Of a stretch of DNA of 64,000 nucleotides, positions 48,004-57,348 are shown piece by piece. How positions within the stretch are numbered: the first letter of the stretch is position 1; each line of letters starts with the position of its first letter. The notes under the pieces were generated by a model. It saw only the letters and a list, made by a program, of their open reading frames with translations. It made no database searches and was not told the origin of the DNA. A program made the position numbers and the translations under genes. Origin of the DNA: Latilactobacillus graminis DSM 20719 (GTDB lineage: Bacteria > Bacillota > Bacilli > Lactobacillales > Lactobacillaceae); the NCBI RefSeq assembly GCF_001436415.1, contig NZ_AYZB01000035.1, positions 237,206-301,205 of the forward strand, in the 5' to 3' direction.

Positions 48004-48561
48004 CTAGCCTTCTTTAATTTCTTTTTCTTTATTGGCGGCTATTTCATCAATCTTTTTGGTTGCATCATTTGTTAATTTTTGAACTTGTTCTTCTAAATCA
48101 TGCATTTCATCTTCACTAATCTCACTTGCTTTTTCAGCTTTTTTCAAACTATCCATAGCATCCCGACGCGCATTGCGAATAGCGACTTTCCCAATTTCAG
48201 CTTCTTTACCAACTTCTTTGGCAATCTCTTTACGACGTTCACCGGTTAATTGTGGGATTACCAGGCGGATGACTGAGCCATCATTTGCCGGTGAAATCCC
48301 GATATCAGCCGTATAAAGCGCCTTTTCAATATCTTCAAGCGCACTCTTATCATATGGAGTAATTAATAAGACGCGTGCTTCAGGAACAGTGATAGCCGCA
48401 ATTTGGTTGAGCGGCGTCATTGCACCGTAATATTCAACATTTACCCGATTGACCAAACTTGCATTCGCACGTCCAGCACGAATTTGACCAAGTGTTCGTT
48501 GTAAGGCAGCCTCGGCCTTTTCCATGTTTGTTTTTGCTTCCGTTAAAATAGGATTAGTCAT
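48004..48561 (-). CDS. frr: Ribosome recycling factor
   Basis: A 185-residue factor that splits post-termination ribosomes with [24 protein letters not shown] and the C-terminal [13 protein letters not shown] helices are typical. The frame stays open 24 codons further up into pyrH; the ATG at 48561 gives the family length and has a good AAGGAGG. One base separates it from the pyrH stop. Confidence 0.97.
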   Translation of the reverse strand: MTNPILTEAKTNMEKAEAALQRTLGQIRAGRANASLVNRVNVEYYGAMTPLNQIAAITVPEARVLLITPYDKSALEDIEKALYTADIGISPANDGSVIRLVIPQLTGERRKEIAKEVGKEAEIGKVAIRNARRDAMDSLKKAEKASEISEDEMHDLEEQVQKLTNDATKKIDEIAANKEKEIKEG

Positions 48562-48562
48562 C

Positions 48563-49348
<786 letters not shown>

Positions 49349-49382
49349 TCAGCCCTATTGAATTTATCATCTAATTCCGAAA

Positions 49383-49411
49383 AAAAAGGAGCGCCGGACG
49401 CGTTCCTTTTT
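49383..49411 (-). terminator. Terminator after tsf
   Basis: The hairpin AAAAAGGA.CG / CG..TCCTTTTT lies between tsf and pyrH, with T-rich flank on the minus strand. Confidence 0.75.
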
Positions 49412-49426
49412 GAATTAACCATAAAT

Positions 49427-50302
49427 TTATTTAATTTGGCCCATAACTTCATCAACAAAGTTATTTTCTTTTTTCTCAATTCCTTCGCCAACTGCAAAAC
49501 GAACGAAACCTTTAACGCTACCATTCTTAGATGCAACATATTGGGCAACTGTTTGATCTGAATCCTTGATGAAAGCTTGGTCATTCAAGCTGATCTCTGA
49601 CAAGAATTTATTGACCCGTCCTTCAACAATCTTAGGAATGATATTTTCTGGTTTACCTTCATTCTTGGTTTCTTCAGTTAATACTTCTCGTTCATGAGCC
49701 AATGTTTCAGCAGGTACCTCTTCGCGTGAAACGTATTGTGGATTTACAGCAGAAACATGCATTGCCACATCATGTGCAACTTCTTCGTCAGTGCCTTCTA
49801 ATGTAACTAATGAGGCAATTTGGCCGCCATTGTGTAAATATGAGCCGAAATGATCGCCATCATTCTTTGCTACTAATGCAAAACGACGGAAACTGATTTT
49901 TTCACCAATCACAGCAGTTAAGTTGATTACTGCGCTACCAATTGTGCCATCGCCCATTGGTAATGCTTCAGCAGCAGCCATGTCAGCTGGTTTGTTCTTA
50001 GCAATTGTTTCAGCAATATCTTTCAATAAAGCTTTAAATTGGTCATTTGAAGCAACAAAGTCAGTTTCTGAGTTCACTTCAACGATAGCTGCAGTGTTGC
50101 CATCGATTGCGATACCTGCTAAACCTTCAGCAGCAATCCGGTCGCTCTTCTTAGCAGCCTTTGCCATCCCTTTTTCACGTAAAGCATCGATTGCTTGAGC
50201 AACGTCACCGTTACTTTCTACAAGAGCTTTTTTAGCGTCCATAATCCCAACGCCAGTTTTCTTACGTAATTCCATTACTTGTGCAGCTTTAATTTCAGCC
50301 AT
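49427..50302 (-). CDS. tsf: Elongation factor Ts
   Basis: A 291-residue guanine-nucleotide exchange factor for EF-Tu. The N-terminal UBA-like part ([22 protein letters not shown]) carries the family signature. [10 protein letters not shown] (Tu-binding TDFV) follows. Two adjacent ATG codons exist (50305 and 50302); the second has the better spacing to GGAGG. Confidence 0.97.
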   Translation of the reverse strand: MAEIKAAQVMELRKKTGVGIMDAKKALVESNGDVAQAIDALREKGMAKAAKKSDRIAAEGLAGIAIDGNTAAIVEVNSETDFVASNDQFKALLKDIAETIAKNKPADMAAAEALPMGDGTIGSAVINLTAVIGEKISFRRFALVAKNDGDHFGSYLHNGGQIASLVTLEGTDEEVAHDVAMHVSAVNPQYVSREEVPAETLAHEREVLTEETKNEGKPENIIPKIVEGRVNKFLSEISLNDQAFIKDSDQTVAQYVASKNGSVKGFVRFAVGEGIEKKENNFVDEVMGQIK

Positions 50303-50343
50303 CATTCATACCTCCGACAATTTATATTCAATATAACTGGTTT

Positions 50344-50394
50344 AAAAAAAACTGTCCCACAAGTCAGGCAGTATTTGCGAAACCTCTAAGACAG
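50344..50394 (-). terminator. Attenuating terminator between rpsB and tsf
   Basis: A weak outer stem CTGTC/GACAG with inner pairing, followed by seven to eight T on the minus strand. Probably trims tsf expression relative to rpsB. Confidence 0.6.
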
Positions 50395-50408
50395 CTTATT
50401 TGAATCTA

Positions 50409-51203
50409 CTATTTAGCGTCAGTGTTAGTATCGTTGTCGCCTTCAACTGCTTCAACGATTTCTTCCATTGAATCTGCTGATTTGTTTTCTGCAGCAAATG
50501 TAGCTTCTTCAACATCATCTTCACCTTGACGGCCTTCAATGATAGCGTCAGCCATTTTAGCAGTGATTAAACGAACAGCGCGGATAGCGTCATCGTTTGA
50601 TGGGATAATAACATCAATATCATCAGGATCTGAGTTAGTATCAACCATAGCAACGACTGGAATATTTAATTTTTGTGCTTCCTTGATAGCAATGCGTTCT
50701 TTACGAGGATCAACAACGAACATTACATCTGGGATACGAGGCATATCTTCGATACCGCCTAAGAATTTTTCGAGTTTTTCTTGTTGTTTCTTCAACAAGG
50801 CAACTTCTTTCTTAGGTAAACGATCGAATGTGCCATCTTCGTCCATTGCTTTAATTTCTTTAAGACGTTTAATCCGTTTTTGGATTGTGTCCCAGTTAGT
50901 TAAAGTCCCACCTAACCAACGGTGGTTTACAAAGTATTGCCCAGCACGTGTTGATTCTTCAGCAATTGCATCTTGTGCTTGTTTCTTAGTACCAACGAAT
51001 AAGAATACGCCATCGTTAGCGGCTTCTTCTTTAACGAAGTCATAAGCATCGTCAACCATGCGAACTGTCTTTTGCAAGTCGATGATGTAGATCCCATTTC
51101 TTTCAGTAAAGATAAACTTCTTCATTTTTGGGTTCCAACGACGTGTTTGGTGACCGAAGTGAACACCCGCTTCTAATAATTGTTTCATTGACAATACAGC
51201 CAT
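50409..51203 (-). CDS. rpsB: 30S ribosomal protein S2
   Basis: A 264-residue S2 protein. [22 protein letters not shown] and [22 protein letters not shown] are conserved. The C-terminal tail (about 225-264) is acidic, as common in Lactobacillales. First gene of the rpsB-tsf unit, behind a strong promoter and a structured leader. Confidence 0.98.
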   Translation of the reverse strand: MAVLSMKQLLEAGVHFGHQTRRWNPKMKKFIFTERNGIYIIDLQKTVRMVDDAYDFVKEEAANDGVFLFVGTKKQAQDAIAEESTRAGQYFVNHRWLGGTLTNWDTIQKRIKRLKEIKAMDEDGTFDRLPKKEVALLKKQQEKLEKFLGGIEDMPRIPDVMFVVDPRKERIAIKEAQKLNIPVVAMVDTNSDPDDIDVIIPSNDDAIRAVRLITAKMADAIIEGRQGEDDVEEATFAAENKSADSMEEIVEAVEGDNDTNTDAK

Positions 51204-51234
51204 GTCAACAGACCTCCATATGGTTTTTTTCGAC

Positions 51235-51294
51235 CACTGATTTCACTTTTTTAGAGAACTTGTTAACAAGCACCCCTCTAGAAATCAATCAGTG
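51235..51294 (-). promoter_or_regulatory. Structured 5' leader of rpsB mRNA
   Basis: Within the approx. 115-nt leader, nested pairings are possible: TGATTTC/GAAATCA (51238-51244/51281-51287), AGAG/CTCT, and an inner self-complementary CTTGTTAACAAG. An alternative outer pairing CACTGAT/ATCAGTG (51235-51241/51288-51294) competes with the first. Mutually exclusive stems upstream of a ribosomal protein gene suggest autogenous control by S2; this is inference. Confidence 0.55.
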
Positions 51295-51326
51295 TGAATT
51301 TTTTTGGTAAACAAATACCGTTTAAA

Positions 51327-51355
51327 AGTATACTAAAATTTTAACGTAGTGTCAA
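51327..51355 (-). promoter_or_regulatory. Strong promoter of rpsB-tsf
   Basis: Perfect TTGACA (51355-51350), a 17-nt spacer and TATACT (51332-51327) on the minus strand. Confidence 0.88.
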
Positions 51356-51364
51356 CGTTTAGTC

Positions 51365-51658
51365 CTATTTAATCCCACGTTGTTGTTGCATTGAAACACC
51401 GTGTGCTAATAAGTACTGTTCTTTCTTAGCACGCGGCTGATGTTTAAAGGCATATTCGGCTTTTAGGGCCGCTGATTTATCTTCAAACGTTTCATAATAC
51501 AGCAGTTTCACTGGCCGATGTTGTTTCGTATACTTAGCCCCTTTGCCGGCATTGTGGCTGGCCACACGTTGGGTAACGTCTGTCGTAAAACCACCATAAA
51601 AACTGCCATCATGACAGCGTAAAACGTAAAAAAAATACTGTTTTTCACTTTCAGTCAT
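51365..51658 (-). CDS. GIY-YIG nuclease-superfamily protein (YazA type)
   Basis: A 97-residue single-domain GIY-YIG protein. The motif appears as [14 protein letters not shown] (residues about 9-25), the R in [16 protein letters not shown], and E in [19 protein letters not shown] follow. Family members act as structure-specific nucleases or nuclease-like proteins; the cellular role of YazA/UPF0213 is not known. Overlaps the methyltransferase stop by 8 bp, a pairing conserved in Firmicutes. Confidence 0.9.
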   Translation of the reverse strand: MTESEKQYFFYVLRCHDGSFYGGFTTDVTQRVASHNAGKGAKYTKQHRPVKLLYYETFEDKSAALKAEYAFKHQPRAKKEQYLLAHGVSMQQQRGIK

Positions 51659-52388
51659 CCATGTATAACTTCTTTCTCATCTCTGACGTATATTCTCCAG
51701 CTTGATTGTAAATTGAAAATGGTGGTAATAATCTGAAGCCACCTTTCTTACCATCTTTCACCGCTTCGATTAAAACCATACTTGCTTCTTTACCCATCTT
51801 TGGATAAACAAATTGCACGCGTTTGGGTTCTAAGCGAGCCGCGCGCAACTCATCACAAATTTCTAAGAATCGCTCTGGACGATGGACTAAATAGCCCTTA
51901 CCGTTCATCTTCAATAAACCACTCATTGTTTGGACAACGGTTCTTAAATCAGTCGCAATTTCGTGCCGAGCAAGTGCCAAATGCACATTCGGATTTTTCT
52001 GGCTCTGTTCACTAACTTTAAAATATGGTGGATTACAGGTAACGACATCAACACTATCTTTGGGAATTACCGTGTGAACATCTTTCAAATCCATATTAAG
52101 CATTGAAACTTGTTCAGTTAAAGCATTCAATTGAATTGAACGCTGTGCCATATCAGCTAGTCGTGCTTGTAATTCAACGCCAATAATCTGACCATTTGTT
52201 TTAGGCGTCATAAATAAACCGACGGCCCCGTTACCTGCGCATAAATCGACAATCGTTCCTCGTTTTGGCAATTGTGCAAAGTCGGCTAACAACACCGCAT
52301 CCATCGAATAAGAAAAAACGGATGGGCTTTGAATAATTTGGATATCTAAGCGAAACAATTGATCGATTCGCTCATCTGCTTTTAACAT
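51651..52388 (-). CDS. tRNA1(Val) adenine-N6 methyltransferase-like protein
   Basis: A 245-residue class I SAM methyltransferase of the TrmN6/YabB type. SAM motif DLCAGNG (48-54), catalytic NPPYF (119-123). The Escherichia relative methylates A37 of tRNA1(Val); the Firmicutes branch is placed in the same family but less studied. Followed by, and overlapping, the GIY-YIG gene. Confidence 0.88.
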   Translation of the reverse strand: MLKADERIDQLFRLDIQIIQSPSVFSYSMDAVLLADFAQLPKRGTIVDLCAGNGAVGLFMTPKTNGQIIGVELQARLADMAQRSIQLNALTEQVSMLNMDLKDVHTVIPKDSVDVVTCNPPYFKVSEQSQKNPNVHLALARHEIATDLRTVVQTMSGLLKMNGKGYLVHRPERFLEICDELRAARLEPKRVQFVYPKMGKEASMVLIEAVKDGKKGGFRLLPPFSIYNQAGEYTSEMRKKLYMDD

Positions 52389-52447
52389 TGTTCTACCTTC
52401 AACCTCATTTGTCTTTAAGACTTATTATAACAAAGAGGATTGTTATT

Positions 52448-52456
52448 TGGTATAAT
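52448..52456 (+). promoter_or_regulatory. Extended -10 promoter of plsC
   Basis: TGGTATAAT (extended -10) on the plus strand, about 38 nt upstream of the plsC ATG. Confidence 0.6.
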
Positions 52457-52493
52457 GAGAAAATACTAGTCACGTTTGAAAGGAATTTAAATT

Positions 52494-53117
52494 ATGTTTT
52501 TCTCATTTGCACGTTTTATCGTCCGTATTTTGGTATGGGTATTAAATGGTAATTTAAACATTGAAAATAAAGAAACCCTACCTGAAGGCACTTACGTTTT
52601 AGTAGGACCACATCGCACCTGGTGGGACCCAATCTTCTTCGCTTTAGCGGCTAGTCCGCGAAAATTTACGTTTATGGCCAAAGAAGAGCTCTTCAAAAAT
52701 CCATTGATTCGTTTTATTTTAGTGCACGCCAACGCATTTCCGGTTAATCGGCAAAAGCCAGGCCCTTCAGCGATTAAAACCCCGGTGAAAGCTTTACGAT
52801 CAAAAGAACTCTCATTGATTATGTTTCCCACTGGTAGTCGCTACGCTAGCGATTTAAAAGGCGGTGCAGTAGTCATTGCAAAGATGGCCCACGTTCCGTT
52901 AGTACCAGCCGTTTATCAAGGTCCTGTACGTTTTCGCGATCTATTAAAGCGGCAAAAAGTTACGATTCGTTTTGGCGAACCGATTCCAGTTGACAGTAAA
53001 TTAAAAATGACCGATGAAAATATCGCACAAATTGGTGAACAAATGCAAACCGCCTTCGATGAACTCGACTACGCAATTAATCCAGACTTTAAATACGTAC
53101 CAAACGAGAAAAAATAA
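52494..53117 (+). CDS. plsC: 1-acyl-sn-glycerol-3-phosphate acyltransferase
   Basis: A 207-residue acyltransferase that makes phosphatidic acid at the cytoplasmic membrane. A hydrophobic N-terminus anchors it. The catalytic HX4D is H40...D45 in PHRTWWDP, and the glycerol-phosphate motif appears as FPTGSR in place of the usual EGTRS. The loss of the glutamate is seen in some Firmicutes homologues. Monocistronic, with SD AAAGGAA and a strong terminator. Confidence 0.9.
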   Translation: MFFSFARFIVRILVWVLNGNLNIENKETLPEGTYVLVGPHRTWWDPIFFALAASPRKFTFMAKEELFKNPLIRFILVHANAFPVNRQKPGPSAIKTPVKALRSKELSLIMFPTGSRYASDLKGGAVVIAKMAHVPLVPAVYQGPVRFRDLLKRQKVTIRFGEPIPVDSKLKMTDENIAQIGEQMQTAFDELDYAINPDFKYVPNEKK

Positions 53118-53161
53118 GTAAACGAAGCGTCCCTTCCCCAAAAAGCCTTAACAATTTATGC

Positions 53162-53196
53162 AAAAGCCCCTCCATAATTATGGAGGGGCTTTTTTA
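53162..53196 (+). terminator. Terminator after plsC
   Basis: AAAAGCCCCTCCAT / ATGGAGGGGCTTTTTT hairpin, nearly perfect, with a T run on the plus strand. Confidence 0.9.
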
Positions 53197-53197
53197 G

Positions 53198-53741
53198 GTC
53201 TAAATTCAAGTGCTAGGCTATCAAAAAAAAAATTTATCGAGAGCGTTTCAACAGTTAACCGTCTCTTACATATCATTTTGGATAAGAATCCCCTAACATT
53301 GCGAATATAGTTTATACGAACGTAGTGGGCTTTCATATTTACGGAGAAGCCTAAAACAAATATTCTTCTAAAATACTTGAACTGATAGTCATCCACGCCT
53401 ATTAGTTGGAGCAGAAACAATTCCGAGTTGACAATTATATTAGGATGACAGTGAAGAGTCGACTACCAGACTGGTTTTTAAAGAATAATGAGGATAAAAC
53501 TATCGAAAAACTAGTGAAACTGGTTGAAGAATATATTAAGCACTTCAATTATTCTAATTATTCAAACTCAAGAAATAGCCTTACTCTAGATGAATATAGG
53601 AGTGAGGGCCTTTAGCGCCATCAAAATTTTATCCTATTTCATCCGCCAATTTGACAGAATCTAGTACAGATTTCACTAGTTATTAAATTTATCCATCAAC
53701 GTCAATCTAGAAATCGCTAAAACAATAAACTACTTATTCCT
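53198..53741. other. AT-rich gene-poor region
   Basis: About 540 bp between the plsC terminator and the next gene. It holds one short plus-strand frame (53445-53615, listed separately) and no recognisable RNA gene or operator. The base composition by eye is more AT-rich than the flanking operons, which fits eroded foreign DNA. Confidence 0.5.
53445..53615 (+). CDS. Short hypothetical or gene remnant
   Basis: A 56-codon frame from an ATG without a clear SD. The peptide is charged and helical and ends HFNYSNYSNSRNSLTLDEYR. That end loosely recalls the C-terminus of IS3-family transposases (EEYI..YN....L....EYR), but the similarity is weak. It may be non-coding. Confidence 0.25.
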   Translation: MTVKSRLPDWFLKNNEDKTIEKLVKLVEEYIKHFNYSNYSNSRNSLTLDEYRSEGL

Positions 53742-54341
53742 TCATTTTATTTTTTCTAAAATAGCATCAAAAGAGTGAACACATGTATTTATATATCTGT
53801 CGATGTCTTCAATACTGAGTAAATAAGGGCTTTTTTGAGTTGAAAAATCAGTAAAATCAAGATTTAAATCCTTAATAATCAAAGGAAGATCGTCATCATT
53901 AATTTCATTGATATGACTGATCACCGTATGGCTAATCTTCAATGGTTTTAAATTATACTGGGTAATGATTCTTTGATTAAAATAATGAAAGTCTTTATAA
54001 AATTTCTCAAGTGCAATCCTTTTTTCATCATTTGAATTATTAAGAACGTACTTTTTGTAAATCATATTTAACCAAATATTATCTGAAATCAAATGTAAAT
54101 AATAACCCTGTTTAAATGAATCAATCGAATTCCCGTATTCTTTTATGAAGTCTTCAGGAAACATGTCATGTTCGCCATCACTTCTCACTTTCATGAAATG
54201 TGTTAATTCCTTTGGTGTTTTTGAATTCTTATTAATATCTGGCGCAATGCTTCCAATTAGAAAGTTGTTGTCGAACCCGTATTTTTTTTCTAATATGCTT
54301 GCAATCGCATAATGCATAATTCTTGATCCCATGATCACCAT
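53742..54341 (-). CDS. Zinc-dependent phospholipase C-like hydrolase
   Basis: A 199-residue protein with the opening SRIMHYAIASIL and FLIGSIAPDI that marks a small group of Firmicutes proteins related to zinc-dependent phospholipase C. Candidate zinc ligands are H10, D35, H49 (THFM), H58 (GEHD), H81 (YYLHLISD) and D86; the YYLHLxxD segment is the clearest. No signal peptide, unlike true secreted PLC, so it may be an intracellular metal hydrolase. The ATG at 54341 has a GGGG-type SD; 54332 is an alternative. Codon use is AT-rich, suggesting later arrival. Confidence 0.65.
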   Translation of the reverse strand: MVIMGSRIMHYAIASILEKKYGFDNNFLIGSIAPDINKNSKTPKELTHFMKVRSDGEHDMFPEDFIKEYGNSIDSFKQGYYLHLISDNIWLNMIYKKYVLNNSNDEKRIALEKFYKDFHYFNQRIITQYNLKPLKISHTVISHINEINDDDLPLIIKDLNLDFTDFSTQKSPYLLSIEDIDRYINTCVHSFDAILEKIK

Positions 54342-54567
54342 TATCCCCTTCTATTTGTTGTATGAGTGTAATAATCCTCTAAATAAATTTTACGGAGACA
54401 AAGCCTATTAACTTTAAAAGCACAGTTGTCAAAAATAAGCTTAAATATTTGTTTTTATAACTCATTTAAGTAAGCCATCATAGCAGACTTTTTTCTCGGA
54501 TCTTACACCCTAGAAATAACAATCTTTATCAATTAGTATTTTCTTCTCAAGCAACTTGGTTAAATGG

Positions 54568-54611
54568 AAATAGCACTTAATTATCCTGTAGTGGATGACC
54601 AGTCGCTATTT
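54568..54611 (-). terminator. Weak terminator after the alpha/beta hydrolase
   Basis: Stem AAATAGC.ACT / AGT.GCTATTT with a short T-rich tail on the minus strand immediately after the stop. Confidence 0.4.
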
Positions 54612-55544
54612 TTATTTAAAATACTGTTCAAAAAAAGCCCCGACTTTTTGCCGATATAATTTAGGTTGTTTAGCCATTGCTTTAGCATGGCCAGCACCTT
54701 TTACCACCCACAGCTTTTTAGGTTGATTTGCTGCTGCATAGTTTTCATACACCATCTTCGTCGGTACAAACTTATCTTGACCCCCATGAATGAAGAAAAT
54801 TGGTATCTTGGACTTCGCTAAACTTTTCGTTGCATCGCCATCAAAAAAATTATAGCCGGCACGAGCACGAGCCATTAGATTCGTCGTATAGAAAATCGGA
54901 AACTTCGGTAAACCAAACAAATCATTTAATTGATAAGCTAGCTCGCCTTCAATGCTACTGTACCCACAATCTTCAACGACGGCTTTGACTTGCACGGGTA
55001 ATTTTTCACCGGCCGTCATCATCACAGTGGCGCCGCCCATACTCACGCCAAACAAGCCGATCTGACTTTGTTGCCCGTTTTTTTGAACAACTTGCTTAGT
55101 CCATTTGACATAATCCAAACGATCGGTCCAGCCATAGCCGATTGCGTGTCCTTCTGATTCACCAGAAGCGCGATCATCTGGTGCTAACACATTGTAACCT
55201 AAATCATGATATAGATGTATATAACGTGCCATATCTTCTTTTTTCCCCATATAACCATGGGCAACCAATATGGTCTTGCTAGTTGGTTGGGCCGCTGGAA
55301 CATAAAGTGCCGTCAACTTCAAATGATCGGTTGCTGATTGTTGATACCACTTTGTTTGTTTGACATTTTTTAGCCATCGTTGATTGGCTTGATAGACTTT
55401 GGTCGGCTGTCCGCTGTTTAAAAATGATTTTTGCCCCGGAACAAATGCGTATTGATACATATACATAGTAGCACCCCATAAGACCACTACTACTAGCGCA
55501 ATAGCACTAATTAACGACCATTTCAGCCAGCGTCTTTTCTTCAT
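54612..55544 (-). CDS. Membrane-anchored alpha/beta hydrolase
   Basis: A 310-residue serine hydrolase. One N-terminal membrane helix (about 9-31) after a basic start (MKKRRWLKW) suggests anchoring with the catalytic domain outside. The triad is S168 in FGVSMGG, D257 in HGGQDKF and H286 in GAGHAKA; the oxyanion region is VAHGYMG. Similar to the YqkD/S33 type of Firmicutes hydrolases; substrate unknown. It starts 19 bp after the ABC exporter operon and may be cotranscribed with it. Confidence 0.88.
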   Translation of the reverse strand: MKKRRWLKWSLISAIALVVVVLWGATMYMYQYAFVPGQKSFLNSGQPTKVYQANQRWLKNVKQTKWYQQSATDHLKLTALYVPAAQPTSKTILVAHGYMGKKEDMARYIHLYHDLGYNVLAPDDRASGESEGHAIGYGWTDRLDYVKWTKQVVQKNGQQSQIGLFGVSMGGATVMMTAGEKLPVQVKAVVEDCGYSSIEGELAYQLNDLFGLPKFPIFYTTNLMARARAGYNFFDGDATKSLAKSKIPIFFIHGGQDKFVPTKMVYENYAAANQPKKLWVVKGAGHAKAMAKQPKLYRQKVGAFFEQYFK

Positions 55545-55562
55545 ATGTTAGGTTCCTCCTGA

Positions 55563-57347
55563 TTACTCCGCCCCATTTTGGAGTTGATACATTTCATAGT
55601 ACCGCCCTTTTTGTGCAACTAAGCTCTCGTGATTGCCACGTTCCACGATTTGACCTTGCTCCAATACCAAAATCAACTCAGCATCACGAATCGTTGATAA
55701 GCGATGGGCGATTGCAATACTAGTCCGCCCTTGTCGTAAACGAGCAAGCCCAGTTTGAATCATGGATTCCGTTTCCGTATCGATATTGGCCGTCGCTTCA
55801 TCCAACACCAAGATTTTCGGATTCGTAACCAATGTCCGCGCAAACGAAATTAATTGTCGCTGACCACTAGAAAATTGAGCGCCACCTTCAATTACGCGAG
55901 CATGATATTGGCCGGGTAACTGTTCGATAAACCCATCAGCTTGCACAAATTCAGCCGCTGATCGAATCTGTGCATCTGTAATCTGCTCATTGAATAAGCG
56001 AATATTCGACGCAATATCGCCGTAAAACATAAATGCATCCTGTAGAACAAGCCCCATCTTACGTCGCAATTCGGTCATTGGAAAGCTTCGAATATCATGG
56101 CCATCAATCAATATTTGACCTTCATAGAATTCGTAAAAGCGCATCATAACGTTGATAATTGAACTTTTTCCAGAACCAGTGTGGCCGACTAAGGCGACTG
56201 TCTGGCCTGGTTCAACGACAAATGATACATCGTGTAGAATCTCATGTTCCCCATCGTAGGAAAATGAAACGTGCTTAAACTCGACACGGCCTTTTGTGAT
56301 TTCATTGGTGGCATCTGGATTTTGAGCCGGTGCATATTCTTCCTGATCAAGAATTCTAAAAATTCGCCGGCCAGCAACCATCCCATCTTGTAGCGATGAT
56401 AAGGAATCCATCATATTGGTCATTGGATTGAAGAAATTCCCAACATACGTTGTGAAGGCGTAGACTAGACCCGCTGTCACAAAACTATGCAACGCAGAAA
56501 TCCCGAATAAGCTCAAAACGACCACTAATGCCAAGGTATATAATAAATTAACAATCGGTGCGAGTAATAACGAATTCGTCCGAATCATCGCTTCGCGCGT
56601 CTTCAAATAGTCGGCGTTAACCTGTTCAAATTCATCCGTCAACCGTTTTTCCTGCCGAAATTGTTGAATAATTGTAATGCCTTCAATCGATTCATTCAAT
56701 TTGGTATTCAACTGGCTCAATTTTTCCCGCATCCGCCGATAAACCCGCGCGCTATAGCTACTGTAATACCAGATAACAATTAACAACACTGGTAAGAAAG
56801 TTAGTGTTGCCAGTGCGATCTTGGGTGCAATCAACCACATTGCGATAAACGCTGAGATAATTGAAAACGAACCAACCAGCAATGATAAGAAAACATTCCA
56901 ATAATCGACTAAAGTCATCGTATCATTAGTAATTCGCGAAACAATCGAACCGGCTGGCGTTTGATCAAAATACCGCATTCCTAATTGATGTAATTTCTGA
57001 AACAAATCGCGGCGCACATCTTCCATTGCCCGCTCTGAACCCATTCCAAAGAGAAATGATTGGAAGAATTGTGTGACGGCTTTTAACATGACCCCCAATC
57101 CGTACAACACCGCAACCCCTAATAAAATTTGAGTTGTTGCACTTTGATTAGTTAAATAACGGTCCATAAATACTTGTAATAGACGTGGTAATAAAATATT
57201 AATCGTTGCTAATCCAGCGGCGGCTACAATGGCCCCGATAAATTGGCGCTTGTACCGTTTGGTGTAGCCAAAAAGGCGTTTCATAATGTAGAGCTGTTCC
57301 TTTAATGGTACCTTTTTAGTCCATTCTGATTGGTATTGCTTAGCCAT
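55563..57347 (-). CDS. Heterodimeric ABC exporter, subunit with canonical site
   Basis: A 594-residue half-transporter: six membrane helices (about 35-320) then an ATPase domain. Walker A GHTGSGKSS, signature FSSGQ (degenerate from LSGGQ), Walker B ILVLDEATA with the catalytic glutamate, and H-loop AHRLST. The start is the ATG at 57347, 8 nt from GGAGG; the frame is open to 57356. It pairs with the preceding gene (1 bp apart), as in LmrCD/BmrCD multidrug exporters. Substrate not determined. Confidence 0.92.
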   Translation of the reverse strand: MAKQYQSEWTKKVPLKEQLYIMKRLFGYTKRYKRQFIGAIVAAAGLATINILLPRLLQVFMDRYLTNQSATTQILLGVAVLYGLGVMLKAVTQFFQSFLFGMGSERAMEDVRRDLFQKLHQLGMRYFDQTPAGSIVSRITNDTMTLVDYWNVFLSLLVGSFSIISAFIAMWLIAPKIALATLTFLPVLLIVIWYYSSYSARVYRRMREKLSQLNTKLNESIEGITIIQQFRQEKRLTDEFEQVNADYLKTREAMIRTNSLLLAPIVNLLYTLALVVVLSLFGISALHSFVTAGLVYAFTTYVGNFFNPMTNMMDSLSSLQDGMVAGRRIFRILDQEEYAPAQNPDATNEITKGRVEFKHVSFSYDGEHEILHDVSFVVEPGQTVALVGHTGSGKSSIINVMMRFYEFYEGQILIDGHDIRSFPMTELRRKMGLVLQDAFMFYGDIASNIRLFNEQITDAQIRSAAEFVQADGFIEQLPGQYHARVIEGGAQFSSGQRQLISFARTLVTNPKILVLDEATANIDTETESMIQTGLARLRQGRTSIAIAHRLSTIRDAELILVLEQGQIVERGNHESLVAQKGRYYEMYQLQNGAE

Positions 57348-57348
57348 C

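Noticed and set aside
53178..53420. 80-codon minus-strand frame after plsC
   Set aside because: It overlaps the plsC terminator, has no SD, and the peptide has no recognisable features.
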